NCBI GenBank assembly: GCA_022661535.1
Contig: JAKULF010000001.1
Coordinates: forward strand, 1,860,001 to 1,924,000
Length of the DNA stretch: 64,000 nt
Origin: Eutypa lata
Taxonomy: Eukaryota; Ascomycota; Sordariomycetes; Xylariales; Diatrypaceae
Direction: 5' to 3'
The position numbers and the translations under genes were made by a program. Shown here one piece after another: positions 1 to 12,478 of this stretch. Every line of letters starts with the position of its first letter. Position 1 is the stretch's first letter. Below the pieces are notes generated by a model. It saw only the letters and a program-made list of their open reading frames with translations, ran no database searches and was not told the origin of the DNA.

Positions 1-177
1 AAAGGACTCATATAATTCGACTGCTACTACATACTTCTCTCCAAACCAAGGGTTTCCTTCCGACACCACATGTAGAACAAAGTTGAACTGCCCGTTAAGA
101 TACCTTGGGTCCACCCCTGAATACGTACCTAATTATCGATCAATTGTAATTGATATGCCATCCATCTACCACCCAGC

Positions 178-3100
178 ATGGAGGGACTCACGGAGGAATT
201 CGAGAGAATTGATTTCCATCACCCATTCACACCATACAATGTGCAGGAACAGTTCATGAGAACCGTATATGATGTACTTGAGCGTGGCGACGGACAGATC
301 GGCATCCTTGAAAGCCCAACTGGCACTGTTAGTAACTCTATTCCTTCCACCACAACGATGATCTGTTCTTCTCACAAGATTCTAGGGCAAATCGCTTTCT
401 CTCATCTGCGCTGCCATGACCTGGCTCCGCAATCACAAGAAGGCAGACTATGAGACCTCTGTAGCCCACGCTGCCAAGGAGTTCAAGGATGAGCCTGACT
501 GGATCATCAACCAGATGCTACGGAGAAAACGAGAGGAGCTGTTGAAGAAATGGGAAGAGAGAGAGGCTCGCTTAGCGCGGATTCGAGCTAAGGAGAAGAT
601 ACTCGAGCAGAGAGGCGCTAAGCGAAGAAGGATCGATGATGGTCCCCAGAGGAGCAGGACTCAAGGGGCGGAAGCAGATGGTGATGATGATGATGATGAA
701 TGGCTGTTGGCCGACAGAGAGTCTACTGAAGGGGCTGGGGGAGATGACTCGACGCCTAGCTACAGCAAGGAAACAAAGAACCTGATGGACAAACTCGGTA
801 TGGGGAGCCTCCAAAAGGAAGCAGAGGACGACAATCTTGATGAAAATGAGATTAAGGTAGGGTACTATTACTTCCAACTGGGTTCTTTAGATGGCATATA
901 CACGCATGATACTTATATACGCTCATTTTCTAACTATACATTGCAGATCTATTATACATCAAGAACACATTCACAATTGACCCAATTCATCTCTGAGCTT
1001 CGACGACCAGAATTTCCCCCGTCTATTCCGGATTCCCTCTTAGACGATAAATCAACCGCCACTCCTGAAGGAATCAAGCACGTCCCACTATCCTCACGTC
1101 AGCGACTGTGTATCAACCCGACTGTGTCGCGTCTAGGGAGTCTCTCCGCCATCAATGACCGATGCGCCGAGTTGCAACAGCCAAAGTCCACGCACAGATG
1201 TCAATTCGTACCCAATGCAGACAACCTGGCCCAGACCCACGAGTTTCGCGACAATGTGCTAGCCTCGGTCCCAGATATCGAAGATCTCTTCGACCTAGGG
1301 AAGAAGTTGCAAGTATGTCCGTACTACTCGTCGAGAACAGCCATCCCGGGCGCCGAGATCATCACGCTTCCGTATCCGCTGCTCCTGCAGAAGACTGCGA
1401 GGGATGCGCTGGGCATCAAGTTGGAAGGGAACGTGGTGATCATCGACGAGGCGCATAATATCATGGATGCGGTTTCCAATGTCTACGCTGCGGAGATCTC
1501 TCTGAGCGAGCTCAGGCGGGCTAGACAGATGCTGGGGGTGTATGTCAAGAAGTTCGGCAAGAAGCTGAAAGGTGAGAACAGAGTCATGGTAGCGCAGGTT
1601 GCGAGGGTCGTAGATGGTCTTAGCGAGTGGCTGGATGGTGCATTGAAGCTGAAGGTAAGGGGAATCCGGATGAGCTCATATTTCAGTCTCAGAGCGTCGA
1701 ACTAACACAGATGATAGAACGAACAAGGAATCGTCGACCCCAACATTCTATTGAAGACGAAGGGTATAGATCAAATCAACCTATACACGCTCATCCAATA
1801 TATACAAGAGTCAAAATTAGCATATAAAATCGAAGGATATGTCGCCCAAGCCGAGTCCCAACAAGACAACGTCAACAACAATAACAATAACAAACCAAGC
1901 CAAACCTACTCATCCACTCCAGTCCTCCACACACTCCTCTCATTCCTCGTCTCTCTCACCAACCTCAGCTCCGAGGGCCGTATCTTCTACCACAAGACAT
2001 CACCATCATCAACAGCAGGCAACAACAACAACAAACCACCACCACCACCATCATCATCGTCACCAGACATAAAGCTCTCCTACCTCCTCCTATCCCCAAC
2101 CCACGCCTTCTCCACCATCGCCTCGCGCGCGCGCGCCATCATCCTAGCAGGCGGCACCATGTCGCCCTTCGACGACTACACCGCGCATCTCTTCCCGTCG
2201 TTACCGAGCGAGAAAATCACGACCCTGAGCTGCGACCACGTGATTCCTCCGGAGAACCTGTGCGTTTGGACCTTGGCGTCGTTGACTCCCAAGGGTAACA
2301 ACAACAACAACAACAACAACAGCAGTAACGGAACAGCAACAACAACAGACTTCGAGTTCAGCTTCCAGAAGCGCAGCGACAGAGCCATGATCCGCGACCT
2401 GGGCGTCGCTATCCTCAATATCTGCGCCGTGGTCCCCGATGGGGTTGTGGTTTTCTTTCCGAGTTATGGGTACCTTGATGAGGTGGTTGGGGTGTGGGGT
2501 GGTGGTGATAATAATAACAGTAATAGTAGCAATGACAAGACACCGATACAAGGACAAGGACAAGGGCAAGGACCAGCCGGCGCGACGACCATATGGCAGA
2601 AACTGCAGATGAGGAAAGCCGTATTCCGCGAGTCGAAGGGCGGCTCTAGCGATGAGGTGCTGGAGCTGTATAGCAGGGCGATTCTCGGTGGTGGCGGTGG
2701 TGATCTAGACGCAGTAGGGACGGGGACAAAGGCTAAAACCACAACGAACACGACAAAAACGACGAACGGTGCACTCCTCCTCAGCGTCGTGGGCGGCAAG
2801 ATGAGCGAGGGCATCAACTTCAGCGACAGGCTAGGCCGCTGCGTCGTCATCGTCGGGCTACCGTATCCCAACATCAACTCGGCGGACTGGAAGGCGCGGA
2901 TCGAGTACGTCGAGTCGACGACTGTTAAGCGGTTGTTAGAACCACCGCCACCACCACAAACACTGCAAGCCTCAAACGCCGCCAATCCCACCCCCAACGA
3001 CAATGGATTACAAAGCGTAATGTCCGAAACAACACCGCCAACAAAAGGACAAGCCCAATCCCAAGCCAAGCTCGCATCCCGCGCCTTCTACGAAAACGCC

Positions 3101-3322
3101 TGCATGCGTGCCGTGAACCAGAGCATCGGGCGCGCGGTGCGCCACCGAGCCGACTACGCCGCCATTGTGCTGCTGGATCGCCGGTTCGCCGCCGATCGGG
3201 TCCGGGGGAAGCTGCCGGGTTGGATCCGCGCGGGACTTGTGGCTGATGGGGAGAAGGGGGGGCTTGGGGGGATGATGGGGAGGTTGAGTGGGTTTTTTAG
3301 GGGGAAGAAGGGGAAGGATTAA
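178..3322 (+). CDS. CHL1: CHL1/DDX11-family Fe-S DNA helicase
   Basis: Predicted ATP-dependent 5'-3' DNA helicase of the XPD/FANCJ/CHL1 superfamily-2 group, which acts in the nucleus in sister-chromatid cohesion and genome stability (family knowledge). Proposed exons are 178-327, 386-856, 947-1654 and 1718-3322, giving 977 aa. Intron 1 splits the Walker A motif: ESPTGT ends exon 1 and GKSLSLIC opens exon 2. Further signs are Fe-S cluster cysteines (RLCINPTV, DRCAEL, HRCQF, LQVCPYY), the DEAH box VVIIDEAHN near 1438-1460, motif V (SEGINFSDRLGR) near 2805 and motif VI (QSIGRAVRHR) near 3120. It is longer than the roughly 860-residue yeast protein because of low-complexity inserts (Asn runs, an Asp run near 680, a Gly-Gln run near 2550). 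Intron 2 is 90 nt with no in-frame stop. The next gene is convergent. Confidence 0.93.
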
Positions 3323-3983
3323 TAAGGGGGGGATGAGCGATGGAAGATGAGAGATGAGAGTTGAGAGGTGCTGGAGGTGCAGGTAGAGGTAGTAAGGGGG
3401 TTTGAGATGATGTGATATGATATGATATGTTTGATAGGGGTGTTTATTTGTTGGTAGATTGTGTCTTTGGCAGTTACTTATTCGGTATTTGCATAGTGAG
3501 GATGAATAAGTACTTAGATGTAAGGGAACTTAAGTACACTAAGAAGGATTGGAATATTGCACTAAGTTCGTGTGAAGAAGGTCGAGTTAACCTGGCATCG
3601 CTTGTTCTCCTTGCTCACTTATATATCCGCCACGGCGGAGAGAGCACTTAGCGAAAGAGACAGGTTTCCCTTCCCCCTTTTCTTCTCTTTGCTATTGCTT
3701 GATGTAAATAGGGGGTTAAATATTACGAATCAATAGATAATACTTTACTCAAATCACTTATAAGAGACCAAACTACTTATCCAATCAACCATCATGCAAT
3801 GCACTTATATTACCTACCTACATAGGTAATTTCATCTTGCGTTGAGTAGACTGCCGGAGCAGCACTGAGAATAATTTCTATCCTAACACAACACAACACC
3901 ACAAGCAACGTCTCCCTCCCCTCCCCTTTTCCTATTCCCACAATCACACCACCCCCAACCAAACCCCAACACCACCACCATCC
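3323..3983. other. convergent intergenic region
   Basis: This is 3'-to-3' space between the helicase and the FAD monooxygenase. A 74-codon open frame at 3427-3651 shows no recognisable motif and I do not call it. Purine-rich GGGGAAGG-type sequence follows the helicase stop. Nothing else is supported. Confidence 0.6.
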
Positions 3984-5595
3984 TCACCGTCCCCTCCTCG
4001 ACTCCAACCCCCCCGAAGGCAACGCAGAACCCAAGAAATCCAACCGGGGAGCTCTAGCGATATACCACACCAGCACCGCCACCCAGGCCTCCTCGGGGAT
4101 ATACGGCACGAGCCTGCGCGTCACCCTCAGCCACCAGGTCTCCTGGGTCTCGAACCGCATCGCCAGGTTCGATACGGCGACGCACCAGTTGGCGCGGGGG
4201 CGCTGCTTGGCTTCGTACCGGTTGAAGGCATCTACTAGGTCTTCGCTCGAGGGTAGTAGTACTGGTAGATGTGCGTGGCTATTACTACTGGTGGTGGTGG
4301 TAAGTAGTGGGACCAGTTCGTTCGCGAGGTTGCATGCGCCGTCGACGGCTAGGTTTCCTCCTAGCCCGATGTTTATTGTGGCCTTTTCTTCGGGTATGTG
4401 CGTGCATGTTAGTTAGTTATTGTCTAAAAGTCGTATGTAGTATGAAAGAAAAACTCAGGGTTTAATCTGACCTTGTGGACGCTATCGCCGAGTAAGACGA
4501 CCCGGCCTCTGTGATTCCACGGAGCATCCATGACGCCCTCCTCTAGCAGCGCCATAGAGGCGTTTATGGCAAACGTATAGTTTCCCCCTAGCCGGAGATG
4601 GCCGTACTTGGTAATGGTGGCTTCGCAGTCGGCATCCGTAAATCGAGGGGCGAGATTCGAGTTCGTTTCCTCCTCCCGCTTGACGAGAAGACACCAGAAC
4701 ACGCGGTCGCGGATACCCTGGACGCTGAAGCCTGAGACCCCGTCGTAGTATACATTGTGCATGTGCCCACTCTGCAGGAACGGTAATTTTAGGTTTTCTT
4801 GGAAATGGTTGTGTGAGGTTCCGACTAGGGTGTGGTATTGGGCAGTGAAACCTGTCCATGTCCGTTAAGTATCTGAAGGGGGAAAAAAGATAAGGACTAA
4901 GATAATGATGGCCACAATAGGACATACCTTTAGTCAAGCTCTCCGAAGCTCCCGGATGTTCCCCCTTAAGCGATTGTGCCATGAGCGCTCGGATCGTGCT
5001 GTTTACACCGTCCGCCCCTACTAGGACGCTCCCTTCTATAGATTCTCCGCCGTTGTCCGTCGTTACTCGGATGCCATGTTCGGCCTCTGAGAACGAAACG
5101 ACGCCGGTCCGAAATCGTATCTTCGATTTGTCTTCGATGCTATTATATAGGGTCTCAATGTAGTCTTGGCGACGAACAAATACCATGTACCGGTTTAATC
5201 TGTTGAGATCATTTAGAAGCTGAAACGTTTATACATTCCCTTTTTTGTTTTTGTTTTTCATGTTTTCAAGTATTCAAGTATCCAACAACGAGATTGACAG
5301 ACCTTCTGAGTAGGATATCCGGCATATTCGACCGCCAAAACATCCGTCCGTTCTGGTCAAAGTGCTCCCGTACCCTGACGTCCACAATTTTGTCTTGGAA
5401 AGGGTGGATGCCTAGCTGCTCGTGGATAATAGTGGTAGATGGAAGGATCGACATGGCAGCCCCGACATCAGGGGCGATATTTCGTTTCTCCAGGAGAATG
5501 TAGTCTACCCCAGCTTTCTCTAGGGTGAGAGCTAATGTCAAACCAGCCACGCCGCCCCCTGCGATGATCACTTTGCACGTCATTTTATTCTGCAT
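3984..5595 (-). CDS. FAD-dependent monooxygenase, PaxM/salicylate-hydroxylase-like
   Basis: Predicted group A flavoprotein monooxygenase that hydroxylates or epoxidises a small molecule using NAD(P)H and O2. Proposed exons on the minus strand are 5595-5303, 5199-4928, 4851-4472 and 4382-3984, giving 447 aa with all phases consistent. The FAD fold is seen as VIIAGGGVAGL at residues 9-19 with Glu36 (LLEKR). The DG motif is VLVGADGVNSTIRAL and the GD motif is VVLLGDSVHK. The sequence after it, INIGLGGNLAVDGACNLANE, and the C-terminal RLDFL resemble fungal PaxM-type epoxidases of terpenoid pathways (family knowledge). No prenyltransferase or terpene cyclase lies nearby, so the substrate is unknown. 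It sits about 34 kb from the polyketide cluster, so I do not assign it there. Confidence 0.88.
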
Positions 5596-7691
5596 GCTTT
5601 CTGATATTGTATGGTAAAATGAGTTTGTAGATTACATATACCTTTTCTAATAAGCAAGGCTGATACAACTACCTTAAGTATCTAGCCACTCCATCTCAGC
5701 GCCACCGTAGACTTGACCGGAGATACACGACCTCAAGACCACAACATGTCATAGTAATTACAGCCAGCCTCTTGACGTGTTGGTTGGTGGCGTACACAGA
5801 TGAAAATCCTGCCTGCCAGCCTGTATATCACACCGTGAGAAACAATTGGCCGCTATTGATTATGCTAGGTAATGAATACCGATAGTTCGCTTTCAACGCC
5901 GCATTATCTCGACACAAGTGCATAAGCGATATCACTGCCTGTAAGATTTCGACAGATACCTCGTCATGAAAAGCGAATCAACGAAGCAGCCTTATATATC
6001 ACCCAGGCACCGTGACTGCAGTAAGATCAGCCATTGGGGTAATCGTTTGGTTTGGGGTTACTCTTTCTTCAGCCATGTCTTCTTGTGGTATTACGAGCCA
6101 CCAACAGCGTAAGACACGACTTGGTGGGACAGGGGGGAACCACACCAGCGGGCTCCTGCAGCCAATAATGACCTCGTCCGAGATAGGATCCTCTTGCCTC
6201 TATAAGCTCAAAATTGACATTGCACCAACAACAACATCTTCATGAAGACTATTGAAATAACCATCCATTTCGTAATTTCGCAAAATTTAGCCAATTTGGT
6301 TATTGCTCGGCTCCTGCAGATGTTCTGGCTCATGGGTACCACCATTTTTAGAAACTTCATAATTATACTTACTACCCACATCATTAACCCCCTTCTCCCC
6401 CCCTCTCCTTTATTCGGCCCGTGGTTATTAATGAGTCATTTAAATGATTTGACCACTAAACGAGGTCAGCCTCGGTGTTTCCTGCCGTGATTTTTCAGGA
6501 ACGATGTTAGATGCAGAACTAAGAACGAGAGACCGGCTCCTCGACTGCACCGGCAAAGAAGTCGAATAAAACGTATGTATTGTAACTTAGGTAACATCCT
6601 AGAGATTAGTTAGGTTATGCCTTAGTTGAAGGTAAATCTTCTGTCAGACGTGCCTATCATATTTCCAAGCATAAGCCCCTTATATTCAAGCATAGTGTTT
6701 ATAGAATAGTTTACAACTGTAGATATTAGGCCAACCTGAGGTTCACTATTCTATACCACCTCAGATACTAAATGCTTAACTCCCAGATATCCTCTAGATA
6801 AATTCAACCTTCACTTGACGTACATAATCCAAGCTGAAATCTAGCTGATATGTAATATTTCTGGCATTATTCACATGGTTAGGGACCAACGCTCCATGAA
6901 GGGGGGAAGACAAGTATAACCTTGAATGTGGATTAAACAGAGCAAGTGACTCCACACACCATATGTATCGATACGATCACACACATATATGCACGCGTCT
7001 ACTTAAGCTAAAATTAAAACAATCCCTAACACATACGACCATAGGATCTGGAGAACACGGGATCCCGTCCGCTCTCCCCTAGTTAAGCCAGATACCGCCG
7101 GATTAGTAGTTGGGTCGGTGACGACCAGCGAATCCCTGGTGTTGTATGTTTTTGTTTTTTTGGGTTGCATTATATCTTCGTAATATTTTATCCTATGCCT
7201 CCTCCTCTTTTCTTCTTCTGTTTCTATTCTCTCAATCATTTCTATTAACTAGTCTTTATCCCATCGGAATTAGAAAGCCCTTGCTTTTAGTTTTCTGTTC
7301 TTAGCGTTATGCTTATGTCAATTCAACCCCCACCGTTGATTATGCTGGCATCTGTGGAATAGCAAAGAACAAGAAACTCTCCCGGCCGAGTCTTGTATTT
7401 ATGACACTCGCGATTTTGCTATGATATCCGACATAGCATTAACATGTTTAATCAGCGTTCCCAGTAATGGTATATCGCAGCAGCAGCCGGGCTTATGTCC
7501 CTTTATTCTTCCGTTATTCAGTAGCATCAGCTCTCAGACCGCCGTAGCTCTAAATACAGATTTCCACTAAGATTCCGACCAATCAGAGGGCAGGTATAGG
7601 ACTTGAACTACGGCCCCGCGTTTCCTAGAGTCATTTCGAACCCTAGATAGTAAATAAAATATCATTTAACGAAAGGGAATCTTAGTAAGGG
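5596..7691. other. intergenic region, no supported gene
   Basis: About 2.1 kb. Short frames at 6012-6490 follow a CAACAACAAC-type leader just before an ATG at 6242, but the 82-codon product has no recognisable motif. AT-rich sequence at 6560-7000 shows no gene. I see no RNA gene here. Confidence 0.5.
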
Positions 7692-8559
7692 CTAGCTAGG
7701 GCCGGTCGATAATTCTTGAGGATTAGATTGTGACCGAACATCAGTGGCTAGTTCATACACCCGGGATTCATCTCCATCACCATTGGACCCCTTTAACTTA
7801 TTGAATTTCCACAAGATATACGCAAGGCCTGCAAAGTTCACTCCTGCCAGGCCTATCCCAACACCTATCCCGGCCTTTGCACTGGCTGGTAAGACCGACG
7901 GGGGAGTTGACAATTCGGCCAACTGATCGGAAGGTTCTAAGGTGAAAGTAGAAGCGGTGGTGCTGCTGCTCAAAACCCTGGGAGTGGCCGATGATGTGAA
8001 TGCCTGGGAGGTAGCTGATGACGAAGACGTTTCTACAGCCGCAAAACGAAAAGAAGCTGAATTCCACGTAGCGGTGACGCGCGGATTAGATGGAAGTAAT
8101 TCGAAACGACCAACGCCCGAGTCACAGCAGCCGGCTTCAGTGGCGCAACAATAGGACGTATCGCTGTCGGTAACATTCGAGCACGAGACCATATCAGCAC
8201 CGCCAGAGGGTGCTTTTATGGAATTCCATCAGTAATCGACTCTTTCTCTCATCATCGGCCAGATGGGTTTTGTACCTACATAAGCAGTAGCGTGGGCAGC
8301 CTTCACCGAAACCTGGATCAGTACAGGAACCCCGAACTATCTTACCCTCTGTCCCTTGACACATGTTGTTGGAAAGACAGGCAATCCCTACAGTCCCTCC
8401 GTACTTCCCGCCGCCACAGCAAGCGCTTGACTCCGCATCCGGGTTGCAGGGAAAGTCGTCGACTGGGTCGCCGTTTGGAAAGTAGCATTGGGTAGCAGCG
8501 GTAGAGAGGTAGATCAGGAGTAAGAGCGACCTCCAGGGAAATAATACCGCCCCAGGCAT
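7692..8559 (-). CDS. Cys-rich secreted-type single-pass membrane protein
   Basis: Predicted cell-surface protein of 266 aa. Exons are 8559-8280 and 8212-7692, separated by a 67-nt intron (GTAGGT...AAAAG). I chose the ATG at 8559 because it gives a normal signal peptide (MPGAVLFPWRSLLLLIYLST); an upstream in-frame ATG at 8661 would put a long hydrophobic leader ahead of it. The ectodomain has many cysteines, including SACCGGG, CCATEAGCCDSG and CPRYCL. Splicing restores CPRYCLSPSGGAD. A Ser/Thr-rich stalk follows, then one membrane helix (AGIGVGIGLAGVNFAGLAYI) and a short basic and polar tail. This layout is common in fungal wall-sensor-like and effector-like surface proteins, but I recognise no named family and assign no function. 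Confidence 0.8.
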
Positions 8560-10099
8560 CGTACCCCTGGATATTATCGAGAATGATAAATAGGTACTAG
8601 GAGAAAAAAAAAATGAAACCGAAAGCAGAAAGTGAAAAGACAACAAGAGCTGCTCCGTCACTACTTATACCTATCACATATACTAGGCCCGGTGCTAAGG
8701 CTACGAATGGAATTAGGAAGTAATCCTGGCCTGCAAGAGGCCTGAAGCCACTCATACGTGTAGTGTAACCCACTGTTTCATTATCAGACAAAAAGCCCCC
8801 AATTCTCTGATTTGAGTGCGACTAGACCAATACTGAAGTTATAATAGGCTTGAATCGATTTTATTCTTCCTTGCCTGGTGTCGTATGATACCTAGAATAC
8901 AATAATAGGGCCACATCCATTCGGGCCACTCCGATGATCTTACCTACAACGATGTTTCTCTCACCTGGTAGATGACAAGAGAATATGCCCCCATACTCCG
9001 CCACCAGCCACCTACGCATGCGGCGCACCCACAGCCTTTCCTCGGCGCGGCTCCTGTTTCGCAAGCATTACCGGTTTTGTGTTTCTCTCTAGCTAAATAG
9101 CGTGAAAATCAGCCTGAGGGCTGGCTGAGGGACTACATATATCCACAACAGGTGTGGGGCGTAATGCCCCTATTCTAACAGTTACCGGTACAAGGTTGGT
9201 GGCGTCTACCTTACACATCACCACTAGCATCACGCCGGATGTCTAGGTGCTGGCCCAAGGACTGAAGCGATTCCCGTGCCGGTAGCGGCTACGCTCTAAC
9301 TTTTACCACCAGCCCTCCGTTCCCCACCCCTCTAGGATTCACATCTCCTTGAAAATTTCCCCAAGGACATCATAGATCGCCACGTATTAACTTCCTCCAT
9401 CGAAGCGTAGGCGCCTTAGAAGCACCCTTAAGCAACACTGGACACCGGGCTCAGCCTACGACACACGCACTTTCGGCCCCGGGCCGGTCTAATGGAAAGA
9501 GACCATTTTTCTAAAGGCGAAGAAAGTTTCGAGATACTCCAGTCTGCACTAAACATATTATTCGGGTTGTCAATGGGATTTTTAGAGAGGCCGTGGATAT
9601 ACATGGAAGGACCTTTGGTTGATCAGTAGATGTCAAGGTATTTTACGTTGTGTAATAACGCGGGAATGAATACATACTATAGGGATTGGGTGGCAGTAAT
9701 AGGGGGTTGGACGCTATGGCCACCTCTTAGGCCATATAAGGGAATAGGGGTTGCCACCGTTTTTAGAATCTATCATTATAACCATCTATTACTATTGCGT
9801 ACAATAATATAAATCCATTCTAGATAGATCATTGATAGGCTGCCCACCGGAAATAATATAAATAGGGGCCATCTCCCTTACATAGCAGCTAAGTAGCTAG
9901 CAAGAGTTGATATAACAACAACTATTGCTGACTGAAACTTACCCTTTATTACTTGTAAGATTTATCCTTTAGTCTTCAACTACCCGACCGCTTACCCTGC
10001 AGTGCTACCATATTTGGATCCTATACATTCTCTGAACCGTGTATTCCTTGCTGGTGGCTAGGTGCTATTTCCATCCCTATCTCGCTGGTCGCCTTAGGG
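8560..10099. other. intergenic region, no supported gene
   Basis: About 1.5 kb upstream of the Cys-rich membrane protein gene and downstream of the next minus-strand gene. Open frames of 60-67 codons have no motif support. Nothing else is seen. Confidence 0.5.
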
Positions 10100-12478
10100 T
10101 TACCGTCTGCTTTCTCGGGAGCACCGTGGTGTTTCGGCTGGCCGGTGGTTGAAGTGGTAGCCGCAACCCGTAGCTTCCATGTTCCCTTCCTCTGTCTTCT
10201 CTTCTTCAGGCGTAGGATCCGAGAGGGTGGGCTGTGAATCATTCGATACATTATCCTCCTCCTTAGAAGATTGGGGAGGTCCAACAAGGATGGGATGCTC
10301 CAGATTTGTGATATCCAAGCAACCTAGCAACTCATCCGCTTCGGTGGCAGGGATGCTGCCGTCGCATTTGGACCAGGCCCCCCGTCCGATTCCTTCGTGT
10401 GCTAGACGCTGTAACTGCAGGGTCGCGTTGCTTGTCCATTCCAAGTGAGCGTAGTGATTGTATCCTTTTCTGTTCTTGTGAAAGAAGCCCGATACCGGCT
10501 CTAAGAGATAGGACGCTATTGTGATAAGGAGGCCGACAATGAGCGTGAAACAGAGGCCGAAGACGCTGAGCGACGCATAGTCTGAACTTCGAATTTTCTG
10601 CGACGGGCAACCTAATGTCAGAGTATGTATGTAAATTTCTTGGGAAGGCTTTGCCGAAGTCCGTGCAGGTTCAAGTCAATGGAAGGTCTACATACCTGGT
10701 TGCTGCATAGTTTCTGCATATCTGGAGTCGTAAAATTCATATGATACTCCATAACGGCGGGGTCTGACGGGCCAGAAGCAGTCTCTATCATGCGTATCTG
10801 CGCCATGGCCAGTGTTATATTGAACCAATTGCTCACATCGGCATGCCACTGCTTTGAAGCCAGGGGCCCCTGCACACCACTCAGCATATTTTGTTGAGAA
10901 CGCAGACTTGTAGGTCCTAAGTAAGCCAAGACCCCGACGATATCCCCTGAGTCGTAAAAGAACTGATCAACAGTATAGAGGAAACGTTCCGCGGTCGGCG
11001 TCCCTCCGGTATTATTTTTAACCTCGTCGTAACTGGATTCGAAACGAGATGCAGCGCCAGCTATTGCATCACGCAAGCTGGCCAGCGGCCCGCAACTGCC
11101 TCTTCCTTGGAGTGCGGGATTGCAGAACTGGTATTGCTGGATACAACCTAATGGAGAGGCTGGTTCGCTAGAGTGATATACTCGTCGCATGCCATCGGGG
11201 CTTCCAAGAAGGAAGGTAATGTTAGATGCAGTTACCGCTCGTCCATACCAATCATCAGCTGGGGGCTCAAGATATAAAACCCCGTTTCCTGATAAAAACA
11301 ATAGGAGGATCTCTGCATCGGTCCTACGAAGAGGCTCGATCGGTATAAATGTCGATGGTTTTTCGTACGGCATTCCATCCTTTACCGCGCTGTGCAACAC
11401 ACTATGCAACGAATTAGAGAATAATTCGATGTTAGAATAAGGATAACCTGCGATAGCATCCTTCTTGGACCCCTAATTCGAAGGGGAAAGCCAAAACTTA
11501 CTCTAAGCCATAGTTCAGATAATTTTTCCTGTATTTACTACTTGACGCATATTGGGCCTCGATACTTTCTGCTTCATATGCGTAGTTGAAGCCCTCAGAC
11601 GTGTGGCCATAATGGTACCGCGTGGTATTCTGAGTCGACGGGCCTCCCTTACTTGTAAAACCGGTCGTAACTAGCGGTGCACAATGGAGTACCTGCTTCC
11701 ATAATATCCTTTGATGGACGGGGGTGTTCAAACCAAGATGGTCATGGCTGTCTATGTAACCAGTATCCAGGCGAAGATTTCCCCACCTATTTCGACACAT
11801 TCCATCTTCAAAGGGGCAAGTCGCGTTTATGTCCATGTTACTTGGAAGTCGCTGGGTTACAAAACGGCCGCAGTCGAACAACCCTGCACTGTTGTCAGAG
11901 TAACACTGCTGGGCGTAGTTAGCAGCGTTGCTGATCCTCTCGGCGGAGGAAGGCAAAACAGTTAAAGAGGGGTTGAAAGTATTCGAGCAGTAAATATATC
12001 CGCAGTTGGCAGTCTTGATAAGTACTTCGTTATTAATGGCGGTAGAGATACGCGAAGAAAAACCACCGGCCACAGTAAAGATACCGATACAGAATGCGGC
12101 AGCCGCAACTGCAGGCAATGGCCGGAGGCCTTTTTTGTCTCTGCGGCCTCTCCACAATAGCTGTAGCAGTAAGGAGAGACCATGCTCCGGTGATGAGGCA
12201 TTGCGGAGAATTGCTTGGCGTTGGTGGTACACGACGTCTTGTAGATCGGAAGTCGAGTAGGCCCGGTGGCAGCAGAAGCAAAGAATCCTCCAGAAACGTG
12301 TGGCCACGAAGGCGATAAGAAAAGCTATGAAGGCAATTAAAAGATTGGCGTCGCCCCTTTTCAGTGTTAAAGTAGCTCCCATGATTTGTCCGCGAGACCA
12401 GTTAGTCCAAACTCCAAGCTGAACGGGGTATTTGTCGGCTGAGTCTGTGTCTGTACCGGGTCCGACCGAAGTGCCCAT
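10100..12478 (-). CDS. fungal-specific three-pass membrane protein, unknown function
   Basis: Predicted integral membrane protein of 726 aa. Exons are 12478-11502, 11401-10696 and 10597-10100. Intron 1 (100 nt) has donor GTAAGT, a CTAAC branch site and acceptor GCATAG. Intron 2 (98 nt) joins CSNQ to KIRSSDYASLSVFG, matching the pattern I know from this family. Membrane segments are NLLIAFIAFLIAFVATRFW near residues 45-65, LPAVAAAAFCIGIFTVAGG near 122-142, and SLSVFGLCFTLIVGLLITIA in the last exon. A large Cys- and Asn-X-Ser/Thr-containing loop between the second and third helices is probably extracytoplasmic. The C-terminal tail has LEWTSNATLQLQRLAHE followed by an acidic stretch. Similar proteins are numerous in Pezizomycotina, but I know no established biochemical role. 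Confidence 0.82.

Noticed and set aside
6242..6490. 82-codon frame after a CAACAACAAC leader
   Set aside because: The leader is suggestive, but the product is Ile/Leu-rich with no homology-like pattern and no clear splice continuation.
11677..12318. Plus-strand frames over the three-pass membrane protein gene
   Set aside because: Antisense shadows of a supported multi-exon gene.
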